Source: Sphingobacterium sp. CZ-UAM
Lineage (GTDB): Bacteria > Bacteroidota > Bacteroidia > Sphingobacteriales > Sphingobacteriaceae
NCBI RefSeq assembly: GCF_002000245.1
Contig: NZ_MTCM01000011.1
Location: 47,463-111,462 of the forward strand
Direction: 5' to 3'
DNA length: 64,000 bases
Shown: positions 34,057 to 43,164 of the stretch, one piece after another
Layout of the letters: each line of letters starts with the position of its first letter
How positions within the stretch are numbered: the stretch's first letter is position 1
Made by a program: the position numbers and the translations under genes
The notes under the pieces: model-generated
The model's database searches: none
Told to the model about the DNA's origin: nothing
What the model saw: the letters and a program-made list of their open reading frames with translations, nothing else

Positions 34057-34968
34057 ATGAAATCAGTTATTTTTATAATTAGCCTAGTAGTAACTATTAT
34101 GTTTTCTGCTTGTTCAAAAAAGGGTGAGCTCGGGCTGGACGAAAAACAATATTTAGTTAAATTTAATGCATTAGGTTTTACCCAAACAATTGATGATTTT
34201 AATGTGGGGAATAAACTTTCCAAAGCTGCAAATAGTAGTGTTGTTGATAGTAAACTAATTTCAAATTTATATTTTGTTGTTTTTGATGCACAAGGTAAAG
34301 CAATCCAAACAATCAAGCAGGATACTGTGAAGTCCGCGAATTTTGGATCTGCAGAATTCAATTTACCAATAGGTAAGTATAGATTAGCCATTGTTGGTGC
34401 ATCAATTGGACATACTATAGAAATAGAGCATTTAGATACAGAAATAGCACGTTTAGACAAGTTTAATATTATAGCAGGAGGGAACCACGTTTTTTGTAGC
34501 GATCTATTTCCGTTTGAAGTTTCCGAAGGCATCACTCTTGAAAAGGAATTGTTAATTAAACGTGTTTCATCACAATTGGATGTTATTTTTGACAATGTAA
34601 TTCCCGAAAATGTACAATATGTGATCCTTGAGTTCCCGCAAATATCAAAATATAGTTTCTTTGGACCAAACTCGGATAACGTTAGTTGGCCAAATAAGAT
34701 AGATCTCACAGGACTAACTGGTAAAGCAGGAGTTAAAGTATCGACTACTCTTTTGTCGGGAAAAGATGGCTCAAGTAGTCCAAAAGACTTGAAAATTGCA
34801 CTTTATGATAAAAATAATTCTGTTATTATAACGAGATTTGTCCCGAATATCAAGTTTGAGAAAAATAAAATTACTGAGGTTAAAGGGAATATTTTCGATG
34901 ATCCAAAGACTCCTTTCTCAACCAAGATTTCATCCGATTTTAATGGACAAATAGATTTTACATTTTAA
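34057..34968 (+). CDS. FimB/Mfa2-like lipoprotein, first of a tandem pair
   Basis: 303 residues with a lipobox (VTIMFSAC) and following SKKGELG. Landmarks of the Mfa2/FimB fimbrial anchor type are LISNLYFVVFDAQGKAIQTI (the L-Y-x-x-V-F-D-x-x-G strand), FNLPIGKYRLAIVGAS and LLIKRVSSQLDVIFDNV (the R-V-x-S-x-(L/V)-x-V strand). These proteins anchor or cap fimbriae at the outer membrane through their lipid. The next gene, 11 bases downstream, is a close paralogue. No fimbrillin shaft gene is adjacent. The DNA is clearly more AT-rich than neighbouring genes, in line with acquisition. Confidence 0.65.
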   Translation: MKSVIFIISLVVTIMFSACSKKGELGLDEKQYLVKFNALGFTQTIDDFNVGNKLSKAANSSVVDSKLISNLYFVVFDAQGKAIQTIKQDTVKSANFGSAEFNLPIGKYRLAIVGASIGHTIEIEHLDTEIARLDKFNIIAGGNHVFCSDLFPFEVSEGITLEKELLIKRVSSQLDVIFDNVIPENVQYVILEFPQISKYSFFGPNSDNVSWPNKIDLTGLTGKAGVKVSTTLLSGKDGSSSPKDLKIALYDKNNSVIITRFVPNIKFEKNKITEVKGNIFDDPKTPFSTKISSDFNGQIDFTF

Positions 34969-34979
34969 AATATCATAAC

Positions 34980-35924
34980 ATGAAACTTATAATCTCGATT
35001 GTTTACAATCTAAGCATTGTTTTAATGTTTATAGGCTGTTCTAAGCATGCGCCAGAACCTGAAAATAATCTATATGTTGTAAAATTTAAAGCAGTGGGCT
35101 TTACACAGTCAATTAAAGATTTTGGTGAAGGAAGTCCCAAGGTGGCAAGCGTTAACAACGAATCGCCTAAGTCAAGCAAATTGATTTCTCACTTACATTT
35201 CGTTATTTTCGATTCTCAAGGGAAAATGGTTCAAACTATTAGTCAGGATACCCTAAAAACAATAAATTTTGGCGAAGTTGAAGTTAAGCTTCCCATAGGA
35301 AGTTATAGAATAGCAGTAGTGGGAGCTTCAGATTATAGTAATGGTCCTTTTGGTGGTCACCGCATGTTTATGCCTAATTTGGAGGAGTTTAGGATTTTAT
35401 ACATGACCCAAATTGAGACAGGTTACCATGTAATCAAACATGCTTTTTGTAGTGAATTGCTTAATTTTGAAGTTAATAATAGTGGTGGTGTGGTTGTAAA
35501 GGAGCTATTGTTAACTAGAGTTTCCTCTCAATTAGATCTAGTTTTTGAAAATGTTATTCCAGTAAATACGCATAGAGTATTATTGGAAATCCCCTCGACA
35601 GTTGATTACTATTTCTTTCGCCAACAAAATAATGAAAATACTAAATTACAATATTATAAAAATCTAGAAAACGCTGTGGGGAAAAGTGGAATTAAGATAA
35701 CAGTACCTCTTTTTTCAGGAGTTACAGGCGTTAATAGTCCTAAATCGTTAAAAATGTATTTTTATGATAATAATAATACTCTGTTTTTAACGAGAACCGT
35801 TGAAAACATTAAATTCGAAAAAAATAAAATAACTCAAGTCAAGGGCAATATGTTTGATGATAAAAGTGGGGTTTCGGTAAACTTGCAAACGGAATTTGAT
35901 GGAAAAATTGGTTTTTCCTTTTGA
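34980..35924 (+). CDS. FimB/Mfa2-like lipoprotein, second of a tandem pair
   Basis: 314 residues; lipobox MFIGC then SKHAPEPENN. It keeps all the landmarks of the gene before it: LYVVKFKAVGFTQSIKDF, LISHLHFVIFDSQGKMVQTI, VKLPIGSYRIAVVGAS, LLLTRVSSQLDLVFENVIP, and at the C-terminus NIKFEKNKITQVKGNMFDD against NIKFEKNKITEVKGNIFDD. The pair arose by tandem duplication followed by marked divergence in the middle. The two would be co-transcribed. Role as in its paralogue: probable surface lipoprotein related to fimbrial anchors. Confidence 0.65.
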   Translation: MKLIISIVYNLSIVLMFIGCSKHAPEPENNLYVVKFKAVGFTQSIKDFGEGSPKVASVNNESPKSSKLISHLHFVIFDSQGKMVQTISQDTLKTINFGEVEVKLPIGSYRIAVVGASDYSNGPFGGHRMFMPNLEEFRILYMTQIETGYHVIKHAFCSELLNFEVNNSGGVVVKELLLTRVSSQLDLVFENVIPVNTHRVLLEIPSTVDYYFFRQQNNENTKLQYYKNLENAVGKSGIKITVPLFSGVTGVNSPKSLKMYFYDNNNTLFLTRTVENIKFEKNKITQVKGNMFDDKSGVSVNLQTEFDGKIGFSF

Positions 35925-36087
35925 AAGAAGAGGGACATGGGAGGAAAATAGTAACTAATGACCTCTTCTCTGTAGTTATTATGCCGTCTGTCCGTAAATT
36001 TTCCTCACTAAAGCGACTTAGATAAGAGTATCTAATTTTGAATCCTCAGGTTTAAAATTAATCATACGGGCTGTACATCGCGAGTGT

Positions 36088-36552
36088 AATTTTTTACAGG
36101 GGCCCGCATTGAAGTATTTTATCGTATTGCCCTTGTGCCTGTACTTATCGATCGATGGTGCTTTTGGTCGAATACATTGGTTAGCGAGAACTTTCCATAG
36201 CGATTTTTCCTCCTATATTATTGCTGCAACCATTGTTGTATTTTACATGGTCATGTTACTTGACTTGTCTTCTCTAAAAGACTGCAGCGTTTCAATTCAT
36301 CTAAATTTGTCAAAATTGCGATGCTGCCCTATCCCTTATATCTTATTCATCAGCATATTGGTCAAAATTGCGATGCTGCCCTATCCCTTATATCTTATTC
36401 ATCAGCATATTGGTTTTATTATTTTCAATCAACTTCAAGACTACGTAAATAAATATGTACTTGTTTCTGCCGTTACACTCCTGATGTTGGGTATTGCCTA
36501 TATCCTGAGCGATTGGGTAGAGCCTCGTATTATGAGGTTCTTTAAGCGATAA
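36088..36552 (+). pseudogene. Decayed duplicate of the acyltransferase 3' end
   Basis: From about 36088 the DNA matches 33340-33761, the last third of the acyltransferase gene. The translated piece shows LYLSIDGAFGRIHWLARTFH, PYPLYLIHQHIGFIIF and YVLVSAVTLLMLGIAYILSDW. It lacks the N-terminal catalytic half, has frame disruptions after FYMVMLL, and contains a 52-base tandem duplication (36309-36412) that brings the frame back. It cannot be a working enzyme. Confidence 0.85.
36309..36412. repeat. Perfect 52 bp tandem duplication inside the pseudogene
   Basis: 36309-36360 and 36361-36412 are identical. 52 is not a multiple of three; added to the +5 base difference just upstream it restores the original reading frame for the final 47 codons. 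Confidence 0.92.
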
Positions 36553-36632
36553 TACTATTGACTTGATGCGCCCTATTATGGTTGTCGGATAAGTACGATA
36601 GCTTCGATTGCGAGGGATGAGAAGGCTACAGT

Positions 36633-36670
36633 GGAAAAAGCTCAACATTATTTGATGCTGAGCTTTTTCC
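36633..36670. terminator. Bidirectional hairpin between pseudogene and amidohydrolase genes
   Basis: GGAAAAAGCTCA (36633-36644) pairs with TGAGCTTTTTCC (36659-36670), a perfect 12-base-pair stem with A- and T-runs in its arms. It lies 26 bases past the stop of the leftward amidohydrolase. Confidence 0.65.
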
Positions 36671-36695
36671 TATTTTTCATAGTATAATGTAGGGC

Positions 36696-37937
36696 TTATT
36701 TTTTCCAGTAGAATGTTCCTTCATGGGCCAGAGCCATGGTTGGGGATATGCGCGAAACAGCTTCTGCAGAACAGCTTGCGTTGATCAGTACAAACTCCGC
36801 CCTGTCATTCACTTTAGGCCATTGCATATGGCCTTTGTCATCCAATGGCAATACATTGTTGGTGGCAAAACGAAGGGTTCTCGAAAGATTGAACTCAGAT
36901 CCCCAACCGTACATGCCAGCCATTAAATTGGCCTTTGCCAACATATTTCCGGGGCCGAATGTACTCCAATAGTCTTGCACATTATCATTACCGACCAAAA
37001 CTTCAACACCATGCTTCAACAGCGTTGGAATAGGCATGACTAGGTCACCAAAAGGGATAGACGAAACAATCCCTACTTTGGCTGCTGCTAATTTTTCGGC
37101 AATGCGCTCTACTTCGGCTACCGGTAACTGGGCCAGTACAAAGGCATGACTCACAAAACTGCGCCCCTGTAGCTTCGGATGCTGCAGCGCTTGTTCGGTA
37201 AGGTATTCAATCGTGTGTATACCTTCTTTTCCACCGTCATGCAAATGGATGTCAATCCCTTTATTATTGTCAAGCGCTAATGTTACCGTATAATCGAGTA
37301 CTTTTTCAATATTTTTGTCGATTCCGTAGGGATCTACCCCGCCAATAAAACCCACACTCGGCATCTGGGCTACATCCTTCATGAGTGGCGCAGAGTCGGT
37401 ATAAAAAAATCCATGTTGCGGAAAAGCGACCAATTCTGCCTTGAAACTTTCCTTTCGGTTGTCCAGTGCTTTTTGGAGATTTTCAAGAGAACGGAGCCCA
37501 GAAGTGGTGTCCACATTAAAATGTGTCCGTGCGAAGGTGGTACCATAGCTTTGCAACAGGTCAATAAGTTGTTCTGCCCGTATGGTCGATGTCTTGAGTA
37601 ATTCGGGGATAATTTCCTGTTCATAAGCAATCATCTCCAGCACGGTTCTTTTTTTTGGAGATTGCGCTTGCCATGGTAGCCCATACCATGTTTTGTCCAG
37701 ATGGACATGCATATCGCTGAAAGCGGGCAGCATTAAATAGCCTTTAGCATCAACCGCTGTGGCATGTTGTGGATTATTTGGAAATATCCGGATAATTTTT
37801 CCGGCATTGACTTCTAGACAGAAGAGTTCAGTTTTAGTTGCTTTTATTCCGCTATCATCGGAAACATATCCAGTTTCCAAAAGCACGTTTTTAAGGGTAT
37901 AGTTGCCCTTTAGCGGGCCTGTATAAGGAGTTGACAT
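36696..37937 (-). CDS. Cytosine-deaminase-like amidohydrolase, cytoplasmic paralogue
   Basis: 413 residues. An amidohydrolase barrel with metal-binding residues in the expected order: DMHVHLDKTWYG (H-x-H), IDIHLHDGG, VSHAF and the late aspartate in GNDNVQDYWSTFGPG. The H-x-H-L-D-K form and final D-x-W are typical of the cytosine deaminase/amidohydrolase group that acts on cyclic amides or deaminates heterocycles. No signal peptide. It lies 125 bases after a second, clearly related gene (38063-39412), which has an export signal; key motifs are the same, so the pair probably acts on the same substrate class in two compartments. Confidence 0.82.
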   Translation of the reverse strand: MSTPYTGPLKGNYTLKNVLLETGYVSDDSGIKATKTELFCLEVNAGKIIRIFPNNPQHATAVDAKGYLMLPAFSDMHVHLDKTWYGLPWQAQSPKKRTVLEMIAYEQEIIPELLKTSTIRAEQLIDLLQSYGTTFARTHFNVDTTSGLRSLENLQKALDNRKESFKAELVAFPQHGFFYTDSAPLMKDVAQMPSVGFIGGVDPYGIDKNIEKVLDYTVTLALDNNKGIDIHLHDGGKEGIHTIEYLTEQALQHPKLQGRSFVSHAFVLAQLPVAEVERIAEKLAAAKVGIVSSIPFGDLVMPIPTLLKHGVEVLVGNDNVQDYWSTFGPGNMLAKANLMAGMYGWGSEFNLSRTLRFATNNVLPLDDKGHMQWPKVNDRAEFVLINASCSAEAVSRISPTMALAHEGTFYWKK

Positions 37938-38062
37938 GATGTTTAATACTGTTTTAATAGCAATTATAGGTCACAATGGGGCAATCAAATGCTTAGAGTA
38001 AGCAATTGACCCCCATGGTGTATTAAAAGATCTAGTTCGTGATGATATCGCTTGTCTGCAAG

Positions 38063-39412
38063 CTAGTAGACAATATTGCCCTGGTAGATAAGGGATCCTA
38101 CGGGTGAAATCCGTGAAACGGCTTCTGCTGAACAGCTGGCATCGATAAGTACGATATTGGCATCATCACCGGCTTTTGGCCATTGCTGTTTTCCTTTGTC
38201 ATCCAATGGAATCGGGCCGGCTGTAGCCAGTTTCAGCATGCGTGATAAACCATACTCTGTGACCTGGCCATAGACTTGTGCCGCCATATTGGCTTTTTGT
38301 AGGACACTTCCTGTACCAAAAGTATTCCAATGATCGACAATACTGTCATTTCCCGTCATGACGGTGACCTTATTTTCTAGCAGTGTAGGGATAGGCATAA
38401 TGAGTCCTGCAAAAGGAATGGTAGAAACAATTCCGATTTGGGCCGCTCCCAGCTTTTCAGCTATTTCCTGTTGTTTGGCTTTTTCCAAACGCCCCAGTAC
38501 AAAACAGTGGCTGAGGTAGGTTTTGCCTTTCAGCGCCGGGTTTTCATTTACTTTTTTGATCAGATACTCCACTGTTTTTAGTCCCGATTCTCCGGACTCA
38601 TGCAAATGGATATCAATCCCTTTGTTGTGATCCAGTGCCAGCTGTACGGTAAAATCCATTGTTTTCTCAATGGCGCCATCGATGGTAAAAGGATCTACTC
38701 CGCCGATAAAATCAATATCGGTCTTGGCTGCTTCTTTCAGGTAAGGTACGGAATCGGTGTAATACACGCCATGTTGCGGAAAGGCAACGAGTTCGGCACC
38801 GAAACTATTTTTTTTGTTTTCCAGTGCACGCTGTAGGTGACGTAAGGAATCCAACTTGGAGGTCGGCTCAATGTTGACATGGCTCCGTGCGAAGGCTGTA
38901 CCTTTGGACTGCAGTAATTCGATGAGTTTCTCCGCTTTATAGGTTGAATTTTTAAGCAGTTCCGGAAGGATCTGTTGTTCAAGTGCAATCATTCCTTTTA
39001 CTCCGCCTGCGCCACGTCTTACAGCTTGCCATTTATCACCATAGAATGTCTTGTCCAGATGGATGTGCATGTCTCTAAAAGAAGGAAGCATCAATCTGCC
39101 CTTCGCGTCTATGGCATTAGGATCGGTACTGTTTGGACTTATTTCTTTGATTTTTCCGGCTTCGATCTGTACGGAGAAAAGACCGGTTTTGGTTGCGATC
39201 ACTTGCCCATCGCCATCATACTCAAAACCTGTTTCCAGCAGCACATTTTTTAAGGTATAACTTTTTTTGCCTTGATGTCCGTCCAACAAGGACTGATGGG
39301 CTATTGAACCAGCTTCTTCTGCGTATAGCATCCCGGGGATCAATGTTGCTCCAGCAAGTGCCAGGGCTGAGTTGCGGATAAATTCCTTGCGTGTAAGCGC
39401 TATTGGTTTCAT
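38063..39412 (-). CDS. Cytosine-deaminase-like amidohydrolase, exported paralogue
   Basis: 449 residues. The N-terminus LTRKEFIRNSALALAGATLIPG looks like a Tat-type signal with T-R-K-E-F-I in place of the full twin arginine, followed by AEEAGSI. The enzyme part repeats the motifs of its neighbour: DMHIHLDKTFYG, IDIHLHESG, LSHCFVLG and GNDSIVDHWNTFGTG. Both start with the shared YTLKNVLLETG strand. With the neighbour it forms a leftward pair; the AraC regulator upstream (39535-40395, same strand) is the likely regulator. The substrate is not known. Confidence 0.8.
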   Translation of the reverse strand: MKPIALTRKEFIRNSALALAGATLIPGMLYAEEAGSIAHQSLLDGHQGKKSYTLKNVLLETGFEYDGDGQVIATKTGLFSVQIEAGKIKEISPNSTDPNAIDAKGRLMLPSFRDMHIHLDKTFYGDKWQAVRRGAGGVKGMIALEQQILPELLKNSTYKAEKLIELLQSKGTAFARSHVNIEPTSKLDSLRHLQRALENKKNSFGAELVAFPQHGVYYTDSVPYLKEAAKTDIDFIGGVDPFTIDGAIEKTMDFTVQLALDHNKGIDIHLHESGESGLKTVEYLIKKVNENPALKGKTYLSHCFVLGRLEKAKQQEIAEKLGAAQIGIVSTIPFAGLIMPIPTLLENKVTVMTGNDSIVDHWNTFGTGSVLQKANMAAQVYGQVTEYGLSRMLKLATAGPIPLDDKGKQQWPKAGDDANIVLIDASCSAEAVSRISPVGSLIYQGNIVY

Positions 39413-39534
39413 TTTATTTCCTATTTACGTTACAATCTAAATGAACGATCCATAAATGGATCAATTTCTATAGACAAAGATATATACACTAAGCTTTCGT
39501 ATCACTGGGCAATTTCTGCCATTTCTTGTGTGAT

Positions 39535-40395
39535 TTATCTCTTTTCCCTAAAATCACTCGGACTTACACCGGTCTGTTGTTTAAAGAAATTGGAAAAATA
39601 AGCTTGGTCTGCAAAGCCCAGTTCAAATGTAATTTCCTTGATGGAGGATTCCGTGCTTTGGAGCAGGCGCTTTGCTTCAACACAAATTCGTTGGTGGATA
39701 AGCTGGGTGGCAGATATTTTCAGGTGCTTTTTACATAGAATATTGAGATAATTGGGGGAAATATGCAGCTTGTCCGCATAGAAAGCGACCAATTTTTGTT
39801 CCCTGAAAAACTCGTCGATAAGCAGGTTAAATTTGGCAAGCCGCGGGACAGATTGATAGACTTTAAATTCGGTGAATACATGCTCTGCTTCTCTGCTAAC
39901 GATGGCTGCGATCACACCGGCGCGGGCCGTAATCAAAGGTATCAGTGAATGCTCGCGCTCCAGTTCCTTTTTGACAGATTCAAATTCATAATGTAGCTGA
40001 ATGAAGGCCTCCTTGGTCAGGTCAATGACCGGATGATTCTGATAATTGGTAAAGGAAAAGCGAAAGAAGGGTGCAAAATGTTCAAAAAACGACCGCTCGA
40101 TCATCAATTGGTAGCCAATAGTTCCTGCATAGATATGCCATTTGTGCATCTGACCGGGAAACAGCACATGTACCTGATGGTCTTTAATGGGATAATCTAT
40201 GGAATCAATGGTATGGACACCGGAAGCTTTATCAAATAAATTGATAATAAAAAAGTCGTGCTTATGCGGCTTTTCGATTAGCCTCTCGCCATGTAATTCA
40301 TTGAAAAGTAGCTCTTCACGACCGGCTGTCTGTGCTTTGCGAAAACCGTCCAGTCCGATGACAGGCGCCCAGATGTTAGCATTACGTTTGTCCAT
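39535..40395 (-). CDS. AraC family transcriptional regulator
   Basis: 286 residues. The N-terminal half is a cupin-like sensing domain (PHKHDFFIINLFDKASG, VLFPGQMHKWH) and the C-terminal ~100 residues hold two helix-turn-helices: FYADKLHISPNYLNILCKKHLKISA and STESSIKEITFELGFADQAYFSNFFKQQTGVSPSDFR, the classical AraC signature. It lies upstream of and in line with the two amidohydrolase genes, 122 bases away, so it probably controls them in response to a small ligand. Confidence 0.9.
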   Translation of the reverse strand: MDKRNANIWAPVIGLDGFRKAQTAGREELLFNELHGERLIEKPHKHDFFIINLFDKASGVHTIDSIDYPIKDHQVHVLFPGQMHKWHIYAGTIGYQLMIERSFFEHFAPFFRFSFTNYQNHPVIDLTKEAFIQLHYEFESVKKELEREHSLIPLITARAGVIAAIVSREAEHVFTEFKVYQSVPRLAKFNLLIDEFFREQKLVAFYADKLHISPNYLNILCKKHLKISATQLIHQRICVEAKRLLQSTESSIKEITFELGFADQAYFSNFFKQQTGVSPSDFREKR

Positions 40396-40517
40396 AGTAG
40401 ATCATCTAAAACCTAAAATACGAAAAGCGCTTTGTTTTTTCGCCTATATGTAAAAATAAACCCACATAGGCATAGCAGTGAGCCATTATAGGCAACTAAG
40501 AATAGCCATTTTCCCAA

Positions 40518-40544
40518 TTGTTTCCTAAATTCGAAATACATTTG
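40518..40544 (+). promoter_or_regulatory. Probable promoter of the two-component operon
   Basis: -7 element TACATTTG at 40537-40544 (TAnnTTTG) with TTG at 40518-40520, a 16-base spacer that is a little short of the usual 19-21. The start site would be near 40550, supporting ATG 40607 as the translation start. Confidence 0.5.
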
Positions 40545-40606
40545 TAGCGGTAAAGTAATATCCGGGGAGAATAACGTTGAAATTCCGTAATAAAAAACAA
40601 AGTCCA

Positions 40607-41284
40607 ATGAAAGTACTTGTAATTGAAGACGAAGCAGATTTGAGGGAAACCTTGAAAGATTCGCTGATTAAAGAAGGTTATATTGTAGAGACCGCGATTG
40701 ATTTTGGATCAGCACTGGATAAGGTTTTGGTCTATGATTATGACTGTATCTTATTGGACATTATGCTCCCAGGTGGAAGTGGGTTACAGGTGCTGGACCG
40801 GTTGAAAAAAGAAGGGAAGTCGGATAATGTTATTATTATCTCGGCCAAAGATTCGCTGGATGACAAGCTCCAGGGGCTCGAACTTGGTGCGGATGACTAC
40901 CTGACCAAACCCTTTCATATTGCGGAATTAAATGCGCGGATTAAAGCGGTACTGCGCAGAAAACAACGGGATGGCAAGAATACATTGGAAATGGGTAATC
41001 TCGTACTGGATCTAAACGAACGTAGCCTTGCGATTGCCGGTGAACCCGTACCGCTGAATAGAAAGGAATTTGATATCCTTAATTATTTTTTGCTGAATAA
41101 AAATCGTCTTGTTAGCAAAAATGCACTGGCAGAACATGTTTGGGGAGATAATACGGATCAAGCAGATAATCTCGATTTTATCTATTCACAGATAAAGAAC
41201 TTGCGGAAGAAATTTTTGACGAAAAAAGCGGAAGTTGATTTTGAAGCGGTCTACGGAATAGGATATAAACTTGTTGAGAAATGA
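40607..41284 (+). CDS. OmpR-family response regulator
   Basis: 225 residues from ATG 40607 (an in-frame TTG at 40577 would add ten basic residues). Receiver: VLVIEDEADLRE acid pocket, CILLDIMLPGGSG phospho-aspartate, IIISAKDSLDDK, DDYLTKPF lysine. The C-terminal winged helix (about 130-225) includes PVPLNRKEFDILNYFLLNKNRLVSK and the FIYSQIKNLRKK recognition helix. The gene overlaps the kinase gene by 4 bases (ATGA), so the two are translationally coupled. Confidence 0.93.
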   Translation: MKVLVIEDEADLRETLKDSLIKEGYIVETAIDFGSALDKVLVYDYDCILLDIMLPGGSGLQVLDRLKKEGKSDNVIIISAKDSLDDKLQGLELGADDYLTKPFHIAELNARIKAVLRRKQRDGKNTLEMGNLVLDLNERSLAIAGEPVPLNRKEFDILNYFLLNKNRLVSKNALAEHVWGDNTDQADNLDFIYSQIKNLRKKFLTKKAEVDFEAVYGIGYKLVEK

Positions 41285-42567
41285 AATTAGCCAATCAAAC
41301 GCTTAAATATCTCTCGATTTCGGTACTGATCGTCATTGCGGTATGGTCAACCATTTTTTATTTATTTATGCTGGAGGTAATTCATGATAATATAGATGAG
41401 GAATTGGAGAACCAAAAACGCTTAATTATTCAGGAGCTGGCTTCTGAGGCGATTGTAGCTCCAGATCTGGAATTTGGAATTAACAATTATAAAGTACGTG
41501 AAATTTCCGAGCAACAGGCGATCAAAATGCAGAATGTGTATAGAGATACCATGCTGTATATGCAGGATGATGATGATCCAGAGCCGGAATTGGAACCGGT
41601 ACGTATGCTGACCACAGCTTTTGAACATAAGGGACACTATTATGAGCTGTCGATTATCAACTCAATGATCGAGGAAAGTGATTTGATCAAAAACCTGTTT
41701 TATTCTGTCCTGATTTTATTTGTCCTCTTGGTCGTGAGTATCGTATCGATCAATAAAGTTGTAATACAACGGCTATGGAGCCCCTTATATCGATTTTTGG
41801 ATCAGCTCACCAGATTCCGCTTGGGAAAATCTGACGATAGACCCGCTATGGAGACAAACATTCAGGAGTTTAAAGATCTACAGCTTGCGGTAACTACACT
41901 GATCCATCATAATGAGGAAACGTATGAACAGCAAAAACAGTTTATTGGCAATGCCTCACATGAGCTGCAGACGCCCCTTGCAATTATGATCAATAAGCTG
42001 GAAATGATGGCCGAAACAGAAGGGCTGCAGCCTGAACATTCGCAGACGCTCGCCGAAGTACTGAACACCGCGGAAAGACTGGTGCGACTGAATAAATCAT
42101 TATTGCTGCTCAGCAAGATCGAGAATAAACAATTTCTGCACAATGAGGATCTCTCCATCAATGAGCTGGTAACGCATATCACCGATGAATTGGAAGATAT
42201 TGCCGCGTTTAAAAATATTAAGATCAATGTCAGTCAACAAGATGAACTTAATGTACGATTAGACGGCTCCCTCGCCAACATCATGGTCTCCAATTTGATC
42301 CGTAACGCTTTGTTTCATAACCTGGATGGCGGGGATGTAAATATAACCATTACTGAAAATACACTGGTAGTTGCCAATACAAGTGCGCAGACAGCGCTGG
42401 ATAAGGCGCAGCTGTTCTCACGGTTTTATAAATCGGACGCTGCATCCCAAGGGACGGGATTGGGGTTAGCAATCGTTCAGGCAATATGTCATGTATATGG
42501 CTTTTCTATTTCCTATCAGTATGCGATTGGTCAGCACCTATTCAAGTTAGATTTTCGCCCTGCATAA
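41281..42567 (+). CDS. Sensor histidine kinase partner of the OmpR-type regulator
   Basis: 428 residues. First membrane helix about 10-31, an extracytoplasmic sensor part (about 32-137) with an acidic DDDDPEPELEP stretch, second helix about 138-158. HisKA domain with the phospho-acceptor His227 in FIGNASHELQTPLAIMINK, then the HATPase domain with N box ISNLIRNALFHN (as MVSNLIRNALFHN) and G box GTGLGLAIVQAI. The acidic sensor loop may bind cations. A secreted PepSY-like gene follows at 66 bases and is a candidate target or accessory sensor. Confidence 0.92.
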   Translation: MKLANQTLKYLSISVLIVIAVWSTIFYLFMLEVIHDNIDEELENQKRLIIQELASEAIVAPDLEFGINNYKVREISEQQAIKMQNVYRDTMLYMQDDDDPEPELEPVRMLTTAFEHKGHYYELSIINSMIEESDLIKNLFYSVLILFVLLVVSIVSINKVVIQRLWSPLYRFLDQLTRFRLGKSDDRPAMETNIQEFKDLQLAVTTLIHHNEETYEQQKQFIGNASHELQTPLAIMINKLEMMAETEGLQPEHSQTLAEVLNTAERLVRLNKSLLLLSKIENKQFLHNEDLSINELVTHITDELEDIAAFKNIKINVSQQDELNVRLDGSLANIMVSNLIRNALFHNLDGGDVNITITENTLVVANTSAQTALDKAQLFSRFYKSDAASQGTGLGLAIVQAICHVYGFSISYQYAIGQHLFKLDFRPA

Positions 42568-42632
42568 ATTATATTCCCAAATCTTTACAGAATCGTGGTT
42601 TTACTTTGTAGTACATTAAAATTAGTAAAATC

Positions 42633-43082
42633 ATGAATCGTAAAACAATATTAAGTGCATGTCTTCTCACACTATCAACAATGGGAGCGTTTGCCCAGGA
42701 TATTCCACAAAGTCAGGTGCCTGCGGTGGTCGTAAATAGTTTTCAACAAAAGTTTCCAAAAGCCAAAGGGGTAGATTGGGAACTAAAAGCGGGACTATAT
42801 GAAGCTGAATTCGAAACAGGTTTGTTTGGAACAGATCATGAGGTATGGATTCAAAGTAATGGTAAGATTGTCCGTCACAAGGAGGCGCTCGCCAAAAATG
42901 ATTTGCCAAAAGCTGTTATGGCAAAGATGAAAAGGGATTTTCCGGGCTATCGCATCGAGGATGTAAAAAGGATCAGTGAAGAGCAAAAGATTACGTATGC
43001 ATTCGAAGTAAAAAGTCGGACAGAGGAATGGAAACTCGTGGTTGATCCGAATGGAAATGTGCTAGCAAAGCGAAGAGATTAG
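42633..43082 (+). CDS. Secreted PepSY-like (DUF2874) protein
   Basis: 149 residues with a signal peptide (about 1-21, ending AFAQ). Two repeats of the PepSY-like type follow: VPAVVVNSFQQKFPKAKGVDWELKAGLYEAEFETG and LPKAVMAKMKRDFPGYRIEDVKRISEEQKITYAFEVKS, each with the F-x-x-x-(F/Y)P start and a W/Y-x-E-F strand. These small periplasmic proteins occur next to two-component systems in Bacteroidota and may modulate peptidases or the sensor. Closed by the hairpin at 43107-43140. Confidence 0.82.
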   Translation: MNRKTILSACLLTLSTMGAFAQDIPQSQVPAVVVNSFQQKFPKAKGVDWELKAGLYEAEFETGLFGTDHEVWIQSNGKIVRHKEALAKNDLPKAVMAKMKRDFPGYRIEDVKRISEEQKITYAFEVKSRTEEWKLVVDPNGNVLAKRRD

Positions 43083-43106
43083 GCCATGCCGGACCTACAC
43101 AAAAAA

Positions 43107-43140
43107 ACACCTTGTTAATAGTGCTAACAAGGTGTTTTTT
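43107..43140. terminator. Bidirectional terminator
   Basis: ACACCTTGTTA (43107-43117) pairs with TAACAAGGTGT (43125-43135), flanked by a run of A on the left and of T on the right, so it can stop both the PepSY-like gene and the leftward lipoprotein gene at 43165. Confidence 0.9.
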
Positions 43141-43164
43141 ATTTGAATGCTCTTTCTTCCGAAA

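Noticed and set aside
33954..34709. 251-codon minus-strand ORF
   Set aside because: It is antisense to the FimB/Mfa2-like gene, whose lipobox and paralogue downstream prove the plus strand is coding.
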